From an uncultured Clostridia bacterium (GTDB taxonomy: Bacteria; Bacillota; Clostridia; TANB77; CAG-508): a DNA stretch of 64,000 nucleotides. Location: the NCBI GenBank assembly GCA_944393465.1, contig CALYAG010000006.1, positions 1-64,000 of the forward strand, given 5' to 3'. Shown piece by piece: positions 52,968 to 60,739 of this stretch. The notes under the pieces are model-generated. The model searched no databases. It saw only the letters and a list, made by a program, of their open reading frames with translations, and was not told where the DNA came from. Every line of letters begins with the position of its first letter. Within the stretch, counting starts at the first letter, position 1. The position numbers and the translations under genes were made by a program.

Positions 52968-54629
52968 TTAGTCAATATAATTAATATTTATTCCTAAATC
53001 AAGTTTATTTGCTGAATTTTCAGCTTTTTTATTTTCATGATTATCTATTATTTTTATCCTCATATCTTTTCCGCATTCCATTGACACCAATCTTTTTAAT
53101 TCGTTCATATTTTCTGGTCTTTCTATTACTGCTCTACCAAAGCTGTTTAGACCATTTGCAAATTGTATGCCAACAGTCATATCATCTAGCATAACTGCGC
53201 TTGTGTTATTTAAGTTTGAAAATAACATAGCTTTTCTTTCTTCTTTAAGTTTATTTATTACATTTGGCCAAAAGTTAGCATTAGCTCCAGAAGTTCCTTT
53301 TGAATTTTGGCTTTGAGCGCCAGCAGAACTTTCTTTTGTACTTGAAGAACTTAAAGAAATATTGGCACTTTTATTCATATTTTGCGAAACTTTATCCACA
53401 TTTTGTGCGGAACTTGTGGAAAACAAATTATTATTTGTTCCATGAGAAGCACCGCTTCCTCCCTGACTTTTTGTGCTATTCGAAACAGTAAAATTACCTG
53501 ATGCAAGTTTTTGCTCCAAATTATCTACTCTTTCTGCTAAAGACATATTTTCCCTGCTGCAAAGCCTCATCATTCCAACTTGAAATATAATATTTTTTTG
53601 TGATGACCATTTTAATTCATTTTCTAAGTCAGATAATGTGTATATTATTTGAAGCAACCTATCTTTACTAACATCTTTAGTTAGCTCCTCCATTGTTTTT
53701 TTATCATCTGCCGAGTAAATATTTGACACATTACCAGTTGTTTTTAGTATCATAATATCTCTAATATATTTAATAATTTCCCACAAAAAATTTGTTAAAT
53801 CTTTGCCTTCAAGAATTATGTTATTTGATATTTCTAAGCATTTGCTTACATCATATTCTAAAATAGCTTTTGTAATGCCAGAAATATATTCAAGTTTTGG
53901 TATTCCAACTAAATCTTTTACCTTTTGCTCTGTAATATTGCTATCTTCCCCTTGTGAACATCTTTCAAGTATTGACAAAGCATCTCTCATCGCTCCTTCA
54001 GAAAGTTCAGCTATAAGATTTAAAGCATCTTCTGAATATTCTATATTACACTCTTTGCAGACTTTTTCTAAGTTCTTAGTAATGTCTGGTTCGGAAATCT
54101 TTTTAAAATCAAATCTTTGACATCTTGAAAGAATAGTTGCAGGTAATTTTTGTGGTTCTGTAGTAGCTAGTATAAATTTAACATGTTTTGGAGGTTCTTC
54201 TAGTGTTTTAAGTAGAGCATTAAATGCTCCTGGTGAAAGCATATGAACCTCATCAATTATATATACTCTATATTTTGCAACTGTTGGCAAAAAATTAACT
54301 TCATCGCGTATTGCCCTAATGTCGTCAACACTATTGTTAGAAGCCGCATCCATTTCTACTATATCTGTAAGAGAGCCATCCAAAGCCGCTTTGCATATGC
54401 TACACTCGTTACAAGGCTCGCCATCTTTAGGATTTAAGCAATTTACTGCTCTAGCCAAAACCTTTGCAGAAGATGTTTTGCCACAACCTCTACAACCTGT
54501 AAAAAGATATGCGTGGCCGACTCTATCTGCCATAACTTGATGTCTTAAAGTAGTGGTTATATGTTCTTGCCCAACAATTTCTCCAAAAGTTGTAGGCCTA
54601 AACCTTCTGTATAAAGCTGTATATTCCAT
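52968..54629 (-). CDS. dnaX: DNA polymerase III subunit gamma/tau
   Basis: This clamp-loader ATPase organises the replicative polymerase. The 553 residues begin MEYTALYRRFRPTTFGEIVG. They show the Walker A GCRGCGKTSSAKVLA, a zinc module (CLNPKDGEPCNECSIC), DEVHMLSPGAFNALL (Walker B) and the sensor SRCQRF. After about residue 370 a Ser/Asn-rich linker leads to a C-terminal domain starting near NFWPNVINKLKEERKAM. It follows the SRP RNA and precedes ybaB. Confidence 0.95.
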   Translation of the reverse strand: MEYTALYRRFRPTTFGEIVGQEHITTTLRHQVMADRVGHAYLFTGCRGCGKTSSAKVLARAVNCLNPKDGEPCNECSICKAALDGSLTDIVEMDAASNNSVDDIRAIRDEVNFLPTVAKYRVYIIDEVHMLSPGAFNALLKTLEEPPKHVKFILATTEPQKLPATILSRCQRFDFKKISEPDITKNLEKVCKECNIEYSEDALNLIAELSEGAMRDALSILERCSQGEDSNITEQKVKDLVGIPKLEYISGITKAILEYDVSKCLEISNNIILEGKDLTNFLWEIIKYIRDIMILKTTGNVSNIYSADDKKTMEELTKDVSKDRLLQIIYTLSDLENELKWSSQKNIIFQVGMMRLCSRENMSLAERVDNLEQKLASGNFTVSNSTKSQGGSGASHGTNNNLFSTSSAQNVDKVSQNMNKSANISLSSSSTKESSAGAQSQNSKGTSGANANFWPNVINKLKEERKAMLFSNLNNTSAVMLDDMTVGIQFANGLNSFGRAVIERPENMNELKRLVSMECGKDMRIKIIDNHENKKAENSANKLDLGININYID

Positions 54630-54717
54630 ATTATCACCCTTTCCGCCTAAGCTAAAAGGCTTTTAAATTTGCTTAAATTTTTAATAAAATTCATATTTTA
54701 AATAAAGGTACAAAAAC

Positions 54718-54826
54718 CTTTCTTCATAGAGGATACCCCCACATAAAAGAATCTACTTATTGCTGCTACCTTCCGGTCCTGACAAGATTCATAGCCTTTT
54801 ATTGAGAATATCCTCTATAAAGAAAC
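54718..54826 (-). ncRNA. ffs: Small signal recognition particle RNA (4.5S/scRNA)
   Basis: On the minus strand the conserved SRP helix 8 is clear: GTCAGGACCGGAAGGTAGCA carries the GGAA tetraloop and the Ffh-binding internal loops. The ends TTTCTTTATAGAGGATA and TATCCTCTATGAAGAAA pair over the full length, about 105 bases. It is the short bacterial form without an Alu domain. The place between tadA and dnaX is conserved in Firmicutes. Confidence 0.93.
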
Positions 54827-54867
54827 ATTCTCATACCCTTGTAAATTATATATTATTATTTTAATAA

Positions 54868-55042
54868 TTGTCAATAGGGACGGTCTTAAATTGAAAAATA
54901 AACATATTGCTCTGTCAAATGGGACGGTTCTAAATGACACTATTTTGTGTCATTTAGAACCGTCCCATTTGACACATTTGACAGAACCGTCCCATTTGAC
55001 AATAAAAATTTTCGATTTAGGACCGTCCCCAACTGAAAAAAA
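54868..55042. repeat. Composite palindromic repeat carrying both arm types
   Basis: This region strings together a left arm (TTGTCAATAGGGACGGTC), a perfect palindrome made of CAAATGGGACGGTTCTAAAT and its complement around ATTTTG, an extra arm (GAACCGTCCCATTTGAC), and a GGGACGGTCC arm next to the stop codon of the gene at 55043. It shows that the TTGTCAA-type and CAGTTGGG-type arms belong to one family. Confidence 0.88.
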
Positions 55043-55789
55043 TTATACTGTTTCTCTCTTAAATATAATACTTGAACAGTCTTTCTCATCAAGTTGTGAA
55101 GTACCATCTGTTAATATATCTCCAACTGGCAATTCCAAACTTACTCTTCCTCTGTATGTTGCAATATTCGTGTCTATTACCACATCAAAAGAAATACTAT
55201 ATTTTAAATCATCTAAAGTAGCATTTGTTTTAGTAATCAAAGTTCCATTATGAGCTATTTCAGCATCATCATTTGAAACATATTCACCAACTTTTGTATT
55301 TGCGGCTCTAAAAATCACATTGCCACCTTGACTAGATATTTTTAAAGTTTTTGTATTACTATTTTCTGCTCCTTCATATGTTAGTGTTCTTTGTATTAAA
55401 TATGAATCATCATAAGAAAATAGACCGCCTTCTGTACTACTTGGCATATATATTCTAGTATTTCCAACACTAGGTGTAGTAAAAGAAAAATTTTCTAAAC
55501 TAACACTCTCAATATATGCATTTTTATTATAATTCTCATTTTTTGCTATATGCAAATAAATGTCATTATATTGCATAATATCTAAATTCCATTTGTAATT
55601 TTCTGGATTTTCTTCTTTTGTAACACCCTCTGCACTACTTACAACAATTATTTCAGATAAGTTAAAAGGCATATTTGTTTCGCCTTCTTGGCTATACTTT
55701 AGCATTATAGTTATTGCTACTACAAAAGTAATGATTATAAATGCAAGGGTTATGGCAAGCTTTAACTTTTCTTTTTTATCTTTTTCCAT
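55043..55789 (-). CDS. Membrane-anchored extracellular hypothetical protein
   Basis: I do not recognise this 248-residue protein. A short Lys-rich head (MEKDKKEKLKLA) is followed by one membrane helix (about 13-32, ITLAFIIITFVVAITIMLKY), then an all-beta-looking external domain (SLENFSFTTPSVGNTRIYMP; TKTLKISSQGGNVIFRAANT; DVVIDTNIATYRGRVSLELP). A single Cys is in the tail (KDCSSIIFKRE). There is no lipobox. It lies upstream of the SRP RNA across a large repeat and is transcribed the same way; AAAGGATGAATTTATATA precedes the ATG. It may be an envelope protein of Clostridia. Confidence 0.75.
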   Translation of the reverse strand: MEKDKKEKLKLAITLAFIIITFVVAITIMLKYSQEGETNMPFNLSEIIVVSSAEGVTKEENPENYKWNLDIMQYNDIYLHIAKNENYNKNAYIESVSLENFSFTTPSVGNTRIYMPSSTEGGLFSYDDSYLIQRTLTYEGAENSNTKTLKISSQGGNVIFRAANTKVGEYVSNDDAEIAHNGTLITKTNATLDDLKYSISFDVVIDTNIATYRGRVSLELPVGDILTDGTSQLDEKDCSSIIFKRETV

Positions 55790-55869
55790 TATATAAATTC
55801 ATCCTTTCACCTTTACATAAATAATATATTTATGCAAAATCACAATCTCTATTAAACATCCTTTATACT

Positions 55870-55961
55870 TGGCGAAGAGAGTGGGATTCGAACCCACGAG
55901 CCGCAAAATGCGACCACCTGCTTTCGAGGCAGTTCCGTTATGACCACTTCGGTATCTCTTC
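55870..55961 (-). tRNA. tRNA-Ser (anticodon CGA)
   Basis: The acceptor stem GAAGAGA pairs with TCTCTTC, followed by discriminator G and an encoded CCA. The anticodon loop is CTCGAAA between AACTGC and GCAGG, giving CGA. A long variable arm (TGGTCGCATTTTGCGGCTC) and GGGTTCGAATCCC T arm confirm a class II serine tRNA of 92 bases. Confidence 0.95.
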
Positions 55962-55992
55962 TTATATTTTAACACACAAAAATATGTTATTT

Positions 55993-56457
55993 CTATTTAT
56001 TATTTTTTATTTTTCGAAGTTCTTTAAAAAAATCCTTCAAAATTTTCTCACATTCGCCTTTACAAACGCCATATTCTATTTCAACTTTGTGATTAAACTT
56101 ATAATCTTTTAAAAGGTTTAAGACAGAGCCACAAGCTCCAGTCTTTTCGTCCATTGTTCCTATGTATACTTTTCGAATTCTTGATTGAATTAATGCTCCA
56201 GCACACATACTGCATGGCTCTAATGTTACATACATATCGCAATCATACAATCTCCAACTTTTGAGCTTTTTGCTTGCTTTTTGTATAGCCAATATTTCTG
56301 CGTGCTTAGTGCTATCATTCTTTTTTTCCTTCTCATTATATGCCCTAGCAATAACCTTGCCATCTTTAACAATAATAGCACCTACAGGAATTTCTAACTC
56401 ATTATATGCCTTTTGTGCCTCTTTTAATGCTAATTTCATAAAATATTCTTCGTCCAC
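55993..56457 (-). CDS. tadA: tRNA-specific adenosine deaminase TadA
   Basis: This zinc enzyme converts A34 to inosine in tRNA-Arg(ACG). The 154-residue protein has the HAEILAIQKA active-site motif (His and catalytic Glu) and PCSMCAGAL (two zinc Cys), with TLEP before it. The GTG at 56457 is chosen because AAAGGG lies seven bases upstream and homologues begin like its DEEYFMKLALKEAQ. It is the usual upstream neighbour of SRP RNA-dnaX, here with tRNA-Ser in between. Confidence 0.94.
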   Translation of the reverse strand: MDEEYFMKLALKEAQKAYNELEIPVGAIIVKDGKVIARAYNEKEKKNDSTKHAEILAIQKASKKLKSWRLYDCDMYVTLEPCSMCAGALIQSRIRKVYIGTMDEKTGACGSVLNLLKDYKFNHKVEIEYGVCKGECEKILKDFFKELRKIKNNK

Positions 56458-56875
56458 TATATTTCCCTTTCTCAATTAGCCATCTCATTGTAATTTCTAA
56501 TTAGCTATTCCTAAATTAATGAGCATTCACAAATACCATCTTTTGCTTTGCAAAAGACATAACTTATAATAACATATATTTAATATTGTTGCAAGTTTAC
56601 CGAACATATAAAAAAAGAAAAATTTATGTGCTCAAATATTTTTTGTTATCGCACATAAACTTTTTAAAGCTTATTTCCGTTCCTTTGAATAAATTTACAA
56701 GTAAAGCTTTCCAAATTAATTCCAACTAATAATAATAAAGTCTCACGTCCTTTTAATCTCATTATTTTAGGCGTAGCTTTATTTAAATACTGGCAAAATT
56801 TTTGCCATCTATTGCATATTAAAAAACACTCAACCTGCCTAAGTTTTAAGCATATTAAATAATATGCTTTTTTAC
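56458..56875. other. Intergenic region without recognisable gene
   Basis: About 420 A/T-rich bases. The only structure is AAGCATATT (56846-56854) facing AATATGCTT next to the stop of the gene at 56876, a weak hairpin that may be its terminator. No frame or RNA motif was seen in the rest. Confidence 0.6.
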
Positions 56876-57142
56876 TTAAACAGATAGAGCTTTATCTGCG
56901 AAGTCATATGCAAAATCTTCTAATAATGTAAAACTTTCTGAACCCATAACAATAGTATCAAGAAGTTTATTTATTTTCTCCTCGCTACTTGTTATGTTTT
57001 CTGCAGTATTAACCGCAGTTTTAGAATTAAAATTTGATTCAATTTCAATTCCATACTTTTCTCCTTTAATTTTGTAAATTTTCACCTCATCTCTTTGGTT
57101 TCCTTTTGCAACACTTAATGTTGCATACAATGTTTTGTCCAT
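56876..57142 (-). CDS. Small hypothetical protein (possibly DUF6514-like)
   Basis: This 88-residue soluble protein begins MDKTLYATLSVAKGNQRDEV. It contains KYGIEIES followed by AVNTAENITSSEEKINKLLD and ends LLEDFAYDFADKAL. The YGIEI / ITSSEEKINKL / L.DF layout resembles DUF6514, a short clostridial family without known function; I am not certain. AAGGAG lies seven bases before the ATG. It is 53 bases downstream of the Spo0A-C-like gene and possibly in one operon with it. Confidence 0.65.
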   Translation of the reverse strand: MDKTLYATLSVAKGNQRDEVKIYKIKGEKYGIEIESNFNSKTAVNTAENITSSEEKINKLLDTIVMGSESFTLLEDFAYDFADKALSV

Positions 57143-57195
57143 AGTTTAACTCCTTCTTTCTTAAAATAAATTTGTTATACAAAGCACATATAGTA

Positions 57196-57558
57196 TTAGC
57201 TAACTGTAGATTGACTATCATAAACATTTCTTGCGACAGTAATGATAAAATACTTTAGCGTAGGTTTTTCATCCATAAAGAAATTAAAATAATCATATAT
57301 TACCTCTGGCGGAGTGTTTGCATACATTAAATCAATTAGTTTGTTCAAACACCATTTGACATTTTCAAATCTAGTAAGATATCTCCTTGCAATAGGTTCA
57401 TATACATTATGATTAAAGTTTTTAATTGAAGTTGGGCTTTTTACAACCAAATATACAGCTTCAATCAGATATTGGTACGATACTGAAGATCTACTAAATT
57501 TAAAATGATTTAGCTCTACAATAATTGCATCAATAATCTTTTTATCATTTACTTGCAT
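57196..57558 (-). CDS. Free-standing Spo0A C-terminal-like DNA-binding protein
   Basis: Almost the whole of this 120-residue protein resembles the DNA-binding domain of Spo0A, the master regulator of sporulation. YQYLIEAVYLVVKSP, VYEPIARRYLTRFENVKWCL and DEKPTLKYFIITVARNVYDS line up with the Spo0A helices (YLREAI..., LYPDIAKKFNTTASRVERAI, KPTNSEFIAMVAD). The phosphoacceptor receiver domain is missing and cannot be found upstream in any frame. No good Shine-Dalgarno precedes the ATG; an AAAAGGAG about 55 bases upstream opens only a nine-codon frame. It may compete with Spo0A for its boxes or regulate local genes. The resemblance is from memory of the family. Confidence 0.75.
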   Translation of the reverse strand: MQVNDKKIIDAIIVELNHFKFSRSSVSYQYLIEAVYLVVKSPTSIKNFNHNVYEPIARRYLTRFENVKWCLNKLIDLMYANTPPEVIYDYFNFFMDEKPTLKYFIITVARNVYDSQSTVS

Positions 57559-57693
57559 CTATATGTGCCAAATTAGTACGGAGCTTCTTAATTCCTAAAG
57601 TTTCCTACTAATTCCACTTTTTTCTCCTTTTAAGGATTTTTCCACTGTAAAGTAGTAAAAATATTTGTGTATGCAGTTAGCATGATTACTATT

Positions 57694-57717
57694 ACATTCT
57701 AGATGTATCTAGAATGT
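57694..57717. promoter_or_regulatory. Perfect palindrome, candidate operator
   Basis: ACATTCTAGAT and ATCTAGAATGT are perfect 11-base complements around GT. It lies between the divergent Spo0A-C-like and secreted-protein genes, some 76 bases before the latter's start. No T run follows, so a protein-binding site is more likely than a terminator. Confidence 0.65.
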
Positions 57718-57792
57718 ATGGTAATAAAAAATAGGAGAGAGTTACAAATGTCCGAAATCAACTCATGAACAATTATGAAAGGATGAAACAGT

Positions 57793-58257
57793 ATGCATTC
57801 AATCAAGAGTTTGATGAAACGGTTCTCTACAATCTTCTTGGCTTTGGCTATGGCCATTGGCTGTTCTGTTTCGGCATTTGCCGCTGAACCGACTGATGTT
57901 ACCATACCTCAGCTGACTTCGGTCTCTGATGAAGCTAGCACGCGGTCTTTGGGAAATATCATCGCAGGTGGCTCTACAACTATCTCAGGGGGTAGTGGAA
58001 CTTTAAATGTTTATCTTCCTAACGGTAACTTTTGGGCTGATATTGTTGTTACCTTAGGGTATGCCCAGCAAAATGGTGCTATTAAGTGTTCAGTAACGAC
58101 CCCTAATGGTACTTTTATCGATTTAGGAACAGTTTCCACTAACAGCCCCAAAACTAATTCCTATGAGTTGTTTTATGCAGATGCAGGAACATATACTTTT
58201 TATTTCTACTCTGCAATGACTACCTCATTTAATATTGCCGCTTATCTTTATGATTAA
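57793..58257 (+). CDS. Small secreted beta-rich protein
   Basis: I do not recognise this 154-residue protein. A signal peptide (MHSIKSLMKRFSTIFLALAM..., cleaved near AFA-AEP) is followed by about 125 residues that look like one beta sandwich (GGSTTISGGSGTLNVYLPNG; NSYELFYADAGTYTFYFYSA), ending IAAYLYD with no anchor. It should be released outside the cell. Base composition is clearly foreign: one 60-base stretch has 31 G+C in a genome near 30 percent. GAAAGG lies ten bases before the ATG. A strong terminator follows. It may be a bacteriocin-like or matrix protein, but nothing proves this. Confidence 0.8.
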   Translation: MHSIKSLMKRFSTIFLALAMAIGCSVSAFAAEPTDVTIPQLTSVSDEASTRSLGNIIAGGSTTISGGSGTLNVYLPNGNFWADIVVTLGYAQQNGAIKCSVTTPNGTFIDLGTVSTNSPKTNSYELFYADAGTYTFYFYSAMTTSFNIAAYLYD

Positions 58258-58274
58258 AACTTAAACTCTCTCCT

Positions 58275-58306
58275 CCCAGGTTAATAAATCTTAACCTGGG
58301 TTTATT
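58275..58306 (+). terminator. Terminator after the secreted-protein gene
   Basis: CCCAGGTTAA (58275-58284) pairs perfectly with TTAACCTGGG (58291-58300), followed by TTTATT. Confidence 0.85.
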
Positions 58307-59189
58307 AGATAGATTGTACAGTATTTAATTCTACAAAATAAAAAATGTTTAAAATTTGTGGTTTTCCCTCTTTAACACTAAATGAAGAAACCGGAATTAA
58401 AGTTTTATCGTCTAGAAAGATATTATTGTCTTTCGTCTTAATATTAAAAATATTTTCAGTCATGTCAATATTAACTTCATCAAAAACTATCTCCAATAAA
58501 GTATTTTTAATATTCCCAGCTCTTATTTCTATAGGAAATTTTGAGTATAGTTGCTTTCCATTTTCATACCCATTATGTGTAATTATATATGATTCAAAAT
58601 TAATATCAACTTTTGTATTCATTAAATTATCTTCTACATAACCTTCTCGTTTATTAAAATCAATAAATGTGCAAAAATTTTCAAGTATCTCATTTTTTTG
58701 AAATTTTTCATTTACCGTCTTCGACACTCCGTCCTTAAACCAGCATTCCTCTTTTTCAACTAATCCGTTTTCGTCATATGTAGTAATCACATAATGATAA
58801 TTATTCAAGTTAGCATATTTCTGTACACCATTGACTATTACCAATAATGAAGCAAACTTATAGATTACACTTATTGCATACAAAATTATCACAGCGATAA
58901 TCATTAATTTAACAATGGTAATTGTCTTCTCTTTCTTTTCTTTCTTTTTAACATCCAATGCAACAGCTTTATCATTTGGTAAATCATTATCAAGTAGGTT
59001 GTCAATTGTTACAGAAAAAATTTTACTAATTCTTTCAAGGTTATCAACATCAGGTTTACTTATATCTGTTTCCCATTTAGAAATTGCCTGTCTTGAGATG
59101 TTTAAATTATTTGCCAAGTCATCTTGAGACCATCCCTTTTGTCTCCTTAAATTAATTAAGTTTTCTCCAAAGCTCATTTTGTTATACAC
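58305..59189 (-). CDS. XRE-family regulator tethered to the membrane
   Basis: This 294-residue protein has an N-terminal helix-turn-helix of the Cro/CI type (LRRQKGWSQDDLANNLNISR then QAISKWETDISKPD, about 12-50), a Lys-rich linker, one membrane helix (about 93-115, VKLMIIAVIILYAISVIYKF) and an external C-terminal domain (about 120-294) of unknown fold with YDENGLVEKEECWFKDGVSK. This layout suggests a one-component sensor. The GTG at 59189 follows AGGAGAGG closely and is taken as start. It converges on the secreted-protein gene and may control it. Confidence 0.82.
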   Translation of the reverse strand: MYNKMSFGENLINLRRQKGWSQDDLANNLNISRQAISKWETDISKPDVDNLERISKIFSVTIDNLLDNDLPNDKAVALDVKKKEKKEKTITIVKLMIIAVIILYAISVIYKFASLLVIVNGVQKYANLNNYHYVITTYDENGLVEKEECWFKDGVSKTVNEKFQKNEILENFCTFIDFNKREGYVEDNLMNTKVDINFESYIITHNGYENGKQLYSKFPIEIRAGNIKNTLLEIVFDEVNIDMTENIFNIKTKDNNIFLDDKTLIPVSSFSVKEGKPQILNIFYFVELNTVQSI

Positions 59190-59781
59190 TATCCTCTCCT
59201 ATAAATCACCCCCTGCTTTGTATAACGAAAAAGATTATAATAAATAGCAATACTCAAATCTACATATAAATGTTGTCAATTTCGCTACAGGATGATTTAT
59301 AATTTAATTTTTACTTATTTTTTTGCGTTAGTTGCGACAATTTGCTACCTATAATAAAATCCTGTTTTCCGCCATACTGTAAACACAGATTAAATACTAT
59401 CACATTAAATTTTAATACATCAACGTCAATTCGTAAAAATAGTAAATTTTATCAAATTTTTCTAAAATATGGTACATTATATGGTGTACATAAAATAATT
59501 ATCGTAAACTAGATGTGTATTTTATATTGTTTTATGGTCACTGGTGTGCAAATAGCTGTTTCTTTTTCATTTTACATAATTTGCCATTTTACGACATTTT
59601 TATTTCAATTTTGACAAACTTTTATTTAAAAAGAAAAAATTTTAATTTTTATTTTTTAGTCAAAAAAAAGAAAGGCTAAATTATCGAAAGCGAAATCTTT
59701 CGACACAAAAATGCATATTTTGCTTTGCAAATATACATACCTAAATAAAGCCTATTCTAAAAATATTTATTTAATTAATTT
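59190..59781. other. Intergenic region between XRE regulator and tRNA-Arg
   Basis: About 590 A/T-rich bases with no gene. TCGAAAGCGAAATCTTTCGA (59683-59702) is a hairpin that, on the minus strand, follows tRNA-Arg and leads to a T-rich run; it is a plausible terminator for the tRNA. No other motif is supported. Confidence 0.6.
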
Positions 59782-59858
59782 TGGTGTTCCCGGGCAGAGT
59801 CGAACTGCCGATCTCTCGCTTAGGAGGCGATTGCTCTATCCAACTGAGCTACGGAAAC
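59782..59858 (-). tRNA. tRNA-Arg (anticodon CCT)
   Basis: The acceptor stem GTTTCCG pairs with CGGGAAC (one G-T pair), followed by discriminator A and encoded CCA. The anticodon loop is CTCCTAA between ATCGC and GCGAG, giving CCT. The D arm (GCTCAGTTGGATAGAGC) and the GGCAGTTCGACTCTGCC T arm are normal. Length is 77 bases. Confidence 0.95.
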
Positions 59859-60010
59859 ATTTCAATAGTATTATACCACTTTTTTTATTAGTTTTCTACT
59901 ATTTTTTTAAACTTGTGCATTCTTAGCACAAGTTTATTCATTCTAATCATAAATATTAATCTTATTTTTATTTATAAATGGATATTTTATATTGTTAAAC
60001 CTAAATAATG

Positions 60011-60727
60011 CTATTTTATTTCCTTCCAACCATTTATATTAGCTCTTTTTATTGCACCAATTAAATTAACTCTAGAATGTTTATATTGTAATTCAAAGCT
60101 TTTTAATAATTCTGTTGCATATTCTCTTTTAGATACTCCATCCATTGGACAAACTTTTGGCATTATTGGTATATTATTTTTCTTTACAAAGCTTTTTGTC
60201 ATTTTCTCTGGAGTATATATAAGTGGTCTTATTAAAGTCATATTTGACCTATCCATATAACTTACAGGTGCAAATGTAGATAAATTTCCTGCATATATCA
60301 TATTTAATAAAAAAGTTTCTAATACATCATCTTCATTATGGCCTAGTGCTATTTTATTGCAACCATGTTCTTTTGCAACAGAATTCAATATCCCCCTACG
60401 AAGGTTTGCACATAGTGAACAAGGATTTTTTTCCTTTCGCACATCAAATACTATTGCTTTAATGTCACTTGGAGCTATAAATAATTCCACGCCTACATTT
60501 TTTGCAATATTTTCAAGTATTTCTGTATTAAAACCATCGAATCCAGGATTTACTGTTATTGCTATTAATTCAAATTTTTTAGGATAAAATATTTGTAAAT
60601 TTTTAAGTGCATATAGTAATGTAACTGAATCTTTACCGCCAGAAAGGGCGACTGCTATTTTATCGCCCTCTTCTATCATATTATAATCTTCAATTGCTTT
60701 TCGCATTTTACTTAGTATTTTTTGCAT
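60011..60727 (-). CDS. TtcA-like tRNA thiolation PP-loop ATPase
   Basis: This 238-residue protein of the TtcA/TtuA family adenylates a tRNA cytidine or uridine for sulfur insertion. The P-loop is AVALSGGKDSVTLLY (about 25-39), the two iron-sulfur-type Cys are in NPCSLCANLRRG, and a third Cys is in MPKVCPMDGVSKRE near the end, the known TtcA pattern. GHNEDDVLETFLLN is the conserved signature after it. It is 12 bases downstream of the phosphomutase gene, so probably co-transcribed with it. The exact tRNA target cannot be told from sequence. Confidence 0.85.
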   Translation of the reverse strand: MQKILSKMRKAIEDYNMIEEGDKIAVALSGGKDSVTLLYALKNLQIFYPKKFELIAITVNPGFDGFNTEILENIAKNVGVELFIAPSDIKAIVFDVRKEKNPCSLCANLRRGILNSVAKEHGCNKIALGHNEDDVLETFLLNMIYAGNLSTFAPVSYMDRSNMTLIRPLIYTPEKMTKSFVKKNNIPIMPKVCPMDGVSKREYATELLKSFELQYKHSRVNLIGAIKRANINGWKEIK

Positions 60728-60739
60728 TTTTGCTTCCTT

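Noticed and set aside
54868..55042. Possible CRISPR array from repeated GGGACGGT arms
   Set aside because: Arms alternate orientation, are irregularly spaced, have no uniform unique spacers, and no cas genes are present.
57767..57892. Frame beginning MNNYERMKQYAF over the start of the secreted-protein gene
   Set aside because: It overlaps the signal-peptide region out of frame and ends quickly; the signal peptide in the other frame is far more convincing.
59909..59935. Hairpin AAACTTGTGC/GCACAAGTTT downstream of the TtcA-like gene
   Set aside because: On the minus strand it is followed by A rather than T residues, so it is not a convincing terminator.
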